DNA of 64,000 bases, from positions 1 through 64,000 of the forward strand of contig NZ_OLMK01000036.1 of assembly GCF_900290235.1 (NCBI RefSeq), in the 5' to 3' direction. The stretch comes from Streptomyces sp. MA5143a. GTDB lineage: Bacteria; Actinomycetota; Actinomycetes; Streptomycetales; Streptomycetaceae. Under the pieces are notes generated by a model, which saw nothing but the letters and a program-made list of their open reading frames with translations, ran no database searches and was not told where the DNA came from. The position numbers and the translations under genes were made by a program. Below, piece after piece: positions 62,215-64,000 of this stretch (its first letter is position 1; each line of letters opens with the position of its first letter).

Positions 62215-64000
62215 CCACCGGGACCACGCGGCTCACCGTGGCGCAGGCGCTGGTGCGGTTCCTCGCCGCCCAGTACACCGAGCGCGACGGGCAGCGGCAG
62301 CGGCTGATCGGCGCCACCTGGGGCATCTTCGGCCACGGCAACGTCGCGGGCCTCGGCCAGGCGCTCGTCGAGTACGCCGACACCATGCCCTACCACCAGG
62401 GCCGCAACGAACAGGCCATGGTGCACGCGGCCGTCGGCTACGCCCGCCAGTCGGGCCGCCTGTCCACGCACGCGGTGACGACGTCGATCGGCCCCGGCGC
62501 CACCAACCTCGTCACCGGCGCCGCCCTCGCCACCATCAACCACCTGCCGGTGCTGCTCCTGCCGGGCGACATCTTCGCGACCCGGCCCGCGGACCCGGTC
62601 CTCCAGCAGCTCGAAGTGCCGTACGCGGGCGACATCAGCGTCAACGACACGCTGCGCCCGGTGTCGCGGTACTTCGACCGGGTCACCCGCCCCGAGGCGC
62701 TGATCCCGGCCGCCCTCCAGGCGATGCGGGTCCTCACGGACCCCGTCGACACGGGCGCCGTGACCCTCGCGCTGCCGCAGGACGTGCAGGCGGAGGCGTA
62801 CGACTGGCCGGAGGAGTTCTTCGCCGAGCGGACCTGGCACGTACGCCGGCCCGCCCCGGACGCGGCCGAACTCGCCGACGCGGTACGGGTGGTCCGCGAG
62901 GCCCGCCGACCGCTGATCGTCGCCGGCGGCGGTGTCCACCACGCCCGCGCCGAGGAGGCGCTCGCCGAACTCGCCGACGCCACCGGCATCCCCGTCGCCT
63001 CCACCCAGGCCGGCAAGGGCTCCCTGCGCTACGACCACCCGCAGGACGTCGGCGCCATCGGCCACACCGGCACCGCGACGGCCAACGAACTCGCCCGCAC
63101 CGCCGACCTGGTGATCGGTGTGGGCACCCGGTACACGGACTTCACCACCGCCTCCGGCACCCTCTTCGCCGCCGACGGCGTCCGCTTCCTCAACCTCAAC
63201 ATCGCGCCCTACGACGGCCACAAACTCTCCGGGCTGCCGCTGATCGCGGACGCGCGGGCCGGCCTGGAGGAACTGGCCGAGGCGCTGGAACTGCACGGCC
63301 ACCGGGTCGCGGACGCGTACGTCGCCGAGTACGGCGAGGACAAGCAGCGCTGGGAGCACCGCGTCGACGCCTGCTACGAGGCGGAGGAGCCGGACACCCG
63401 GCCCACCCAGGCCCAGGTCCTCGGTCTCCTCGACGAGATCGTCGACGAGTCCGACATCCTCATCAACGCGGCCGGATCCCTCCCCGGTGACCTGCACAAA
63501 CTGTGGCGTACACGGTCGCGGGACCAGTACCACCTGGAGTACGGCTACTCCTGCATGGGCTACGAGATCCCGGCCGCGATAGGTGTCCGCATGGCCGCTC
63601 CCGGGCGCCCGGTGTGGGCGCTGGTCGGCGACGGCACGTATCTGATGATGCCGACGGAGATCGTGACGGCCGTCCAGGAGAACGTGCCGATCAAGATGCT
63701 GCTGGTGCAGAACCACGGGTACGCCTCGATCGGCGGCCTGTCGGAGTCGGTGGGCGGGGAGCGGTTCGGCACCGCCTACCGGCACCGGAACCCGGACGAC
63801 GGCACGTTCACGGGCGCCCCGCTGCCCGTGGATCTCGCCGCCAACGCGGCCAGCCTCGGCATGCGCGTGCTGCGCGCCAAGACCATCCGCGACCTGCGCG
63901 CGGCCCTCGCCGAGGCGCGGGCCGCCGACACTCCCACTTGTGTCTACGTGGAGACCGAAACCGCAGACACAGTGTCGGGCCCGCCTCCGGCGCAGGCCTG
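62211..64000 (+). CDS. iolD: 3D-trihydroxycyclohexane-1,2-dione hydrolase IolD, 3' end cut by window
   Basis: A thiamine-diphosphate enzyme that opens the inositol-derived ring. The first 596 codons are in the window. RFLAAQYTERDGQRQRLIGATWGIFGHGNVAGLGQAL, MPYHQGRNEQAMVHAAVGYARQSGRL, LLLPGDIFATRPADPVLQQLEVPY and the ThDP motif GDGTYLMMPTEIVTAVQENVPIKMLLVQNHGYASIG are present. GGAGGGATACCG precedes ATG 62211. Full proteins are about 620-650 residues, so little is missing. Confidence 0.92.
   Translation, partial: MTTGTTRLTVAQALVRFLAAQYTERDGQRQRLIGATWGIFGHGNVAGLGQALVEYADTMPYHQGRNEQAMVHAAVGYARQSGRLSTHAVTTSIGPGATNLVTGAALATINHLPVLLLPGDIFATRPADPVLQQLEVPYAGDISVNDTLRPVSRYFDRVTRPEALIPAALQAMRVLTDPVDTGAVTLALPQDVQAEAYDWPEEFFAERTWHVRRPAPDAAELADAVRVVREARRPLIVAGGGVHHARAEEALAELADATGIPVASTQAGKGSLRYDHPQDVGAIGHTGTATANELARTADLVIGVGTRYTDFTTASGTLFAADGVRFLNLNIAPYDGHKLSGLPLIADARAGLEELAEALELHGHRVADAYVAEYGEDKQRWEHRVDACYEAEEPDTRPTQAQVLGLLDEIVDESDILINAAGSLPGDLHKLWRTRSRDQYHLEYGYSCMGYEIPAAIGVRMAAPGRPVWALVGDGTYLMMPTEIVTAVQENVPIKMLLVQNHGYASIGGLSESVGGERFGTAYRHRNPDDGTFTGAPLPVDLAANAASLGMRVLRAKTIRDLRAALAEARAADTPTCVYVETETADTVSGPPPAQA

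Overview
The window is about 70% GC and strongly Streptomyces-like. GTG and TTG starts are frequent, many adjacent genes share ATGA or GTGA stop/start overlaps, and it carries hallmark families: SARP-type regulator, type VII secretion, DUF397/WhiJ-type triad, and Cgl0159-type inositol aldolase. It reads as ordinary chromosome with accessory metabolic loci. I saw no tRNA, rRNA, CRISPR array or insertion sequence. All functional calls come from reading motifs by eye; no database search was run.

Layout. 1-4969: two tandem secreted P47-like (TULIP) proteins, one cut by the window edge, divergent from a secreted Vps62-like protein. 5138-8647: a giant XRE-SARP-NB-ARC-TPR regulator. 8745-12917: a three-gene Fbp-type ABC importer. 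13182-17048: an aromatic-degradation operon (VOC dioxygenase, FAD monooxygenase, FAH-type hydrolase, IclR regulator). It is divergent from 17270-22548, which holds an MFS transporter, a frameshifted DoxX gene, an aldehyde dehydrogenase and a carotenoid-cleavage-type oxygenase. Together these look like a route that cleaves a phenylpropenoid or stilbenoid side chain, oxidises the aldehyde, then hydroxylates and opens the ring. 22962-23420: an F420/FMN PPOX oxidoreductase.

23454-33299: a compact type VII secretion operon, transcribed leftward: two Esx-like proteins, a small membrane protein, EccD, an EspI-like MinD ATPase, EccC and a DUF6177-type protein. Two additional small repeat-rich ORFs (50 and 93 codons of protein) sit in the gaps on either side of eccC. 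Each is joined to both neighbours by 4-nt ATGA/GTGA overlaps. They are the most novel observation here. EccB, EccE and mycosin are not present.

33687-39582: a ribose operon (LacI regulator, rbsA, a fused rbsC-rbsB, rbsK, rbsD) with two LacI-type operators and a strong terminator. 39853-42812: an SDR, a membrane-anchored glutaredoxin-like protein and a WhiJ-type regulatory triad. 42892-45912: a large secreted multi-domain glycosidase. 46076-49895: RecD2 helicase and citrate synthase. 50488-53077: copper ATPase and chaperone with a CsoR-type box. 53212-56404: TetR regulator and MMPL exporter. 56521-58184: a zinc alcohol dehydrogenase and a GNAT acetyltransferase. 58485-64000: inositol catabolism (isomerase-like protein divergent from iolC, a Cgl0159-type aldolase, iolB and iolD, the last running off the end).
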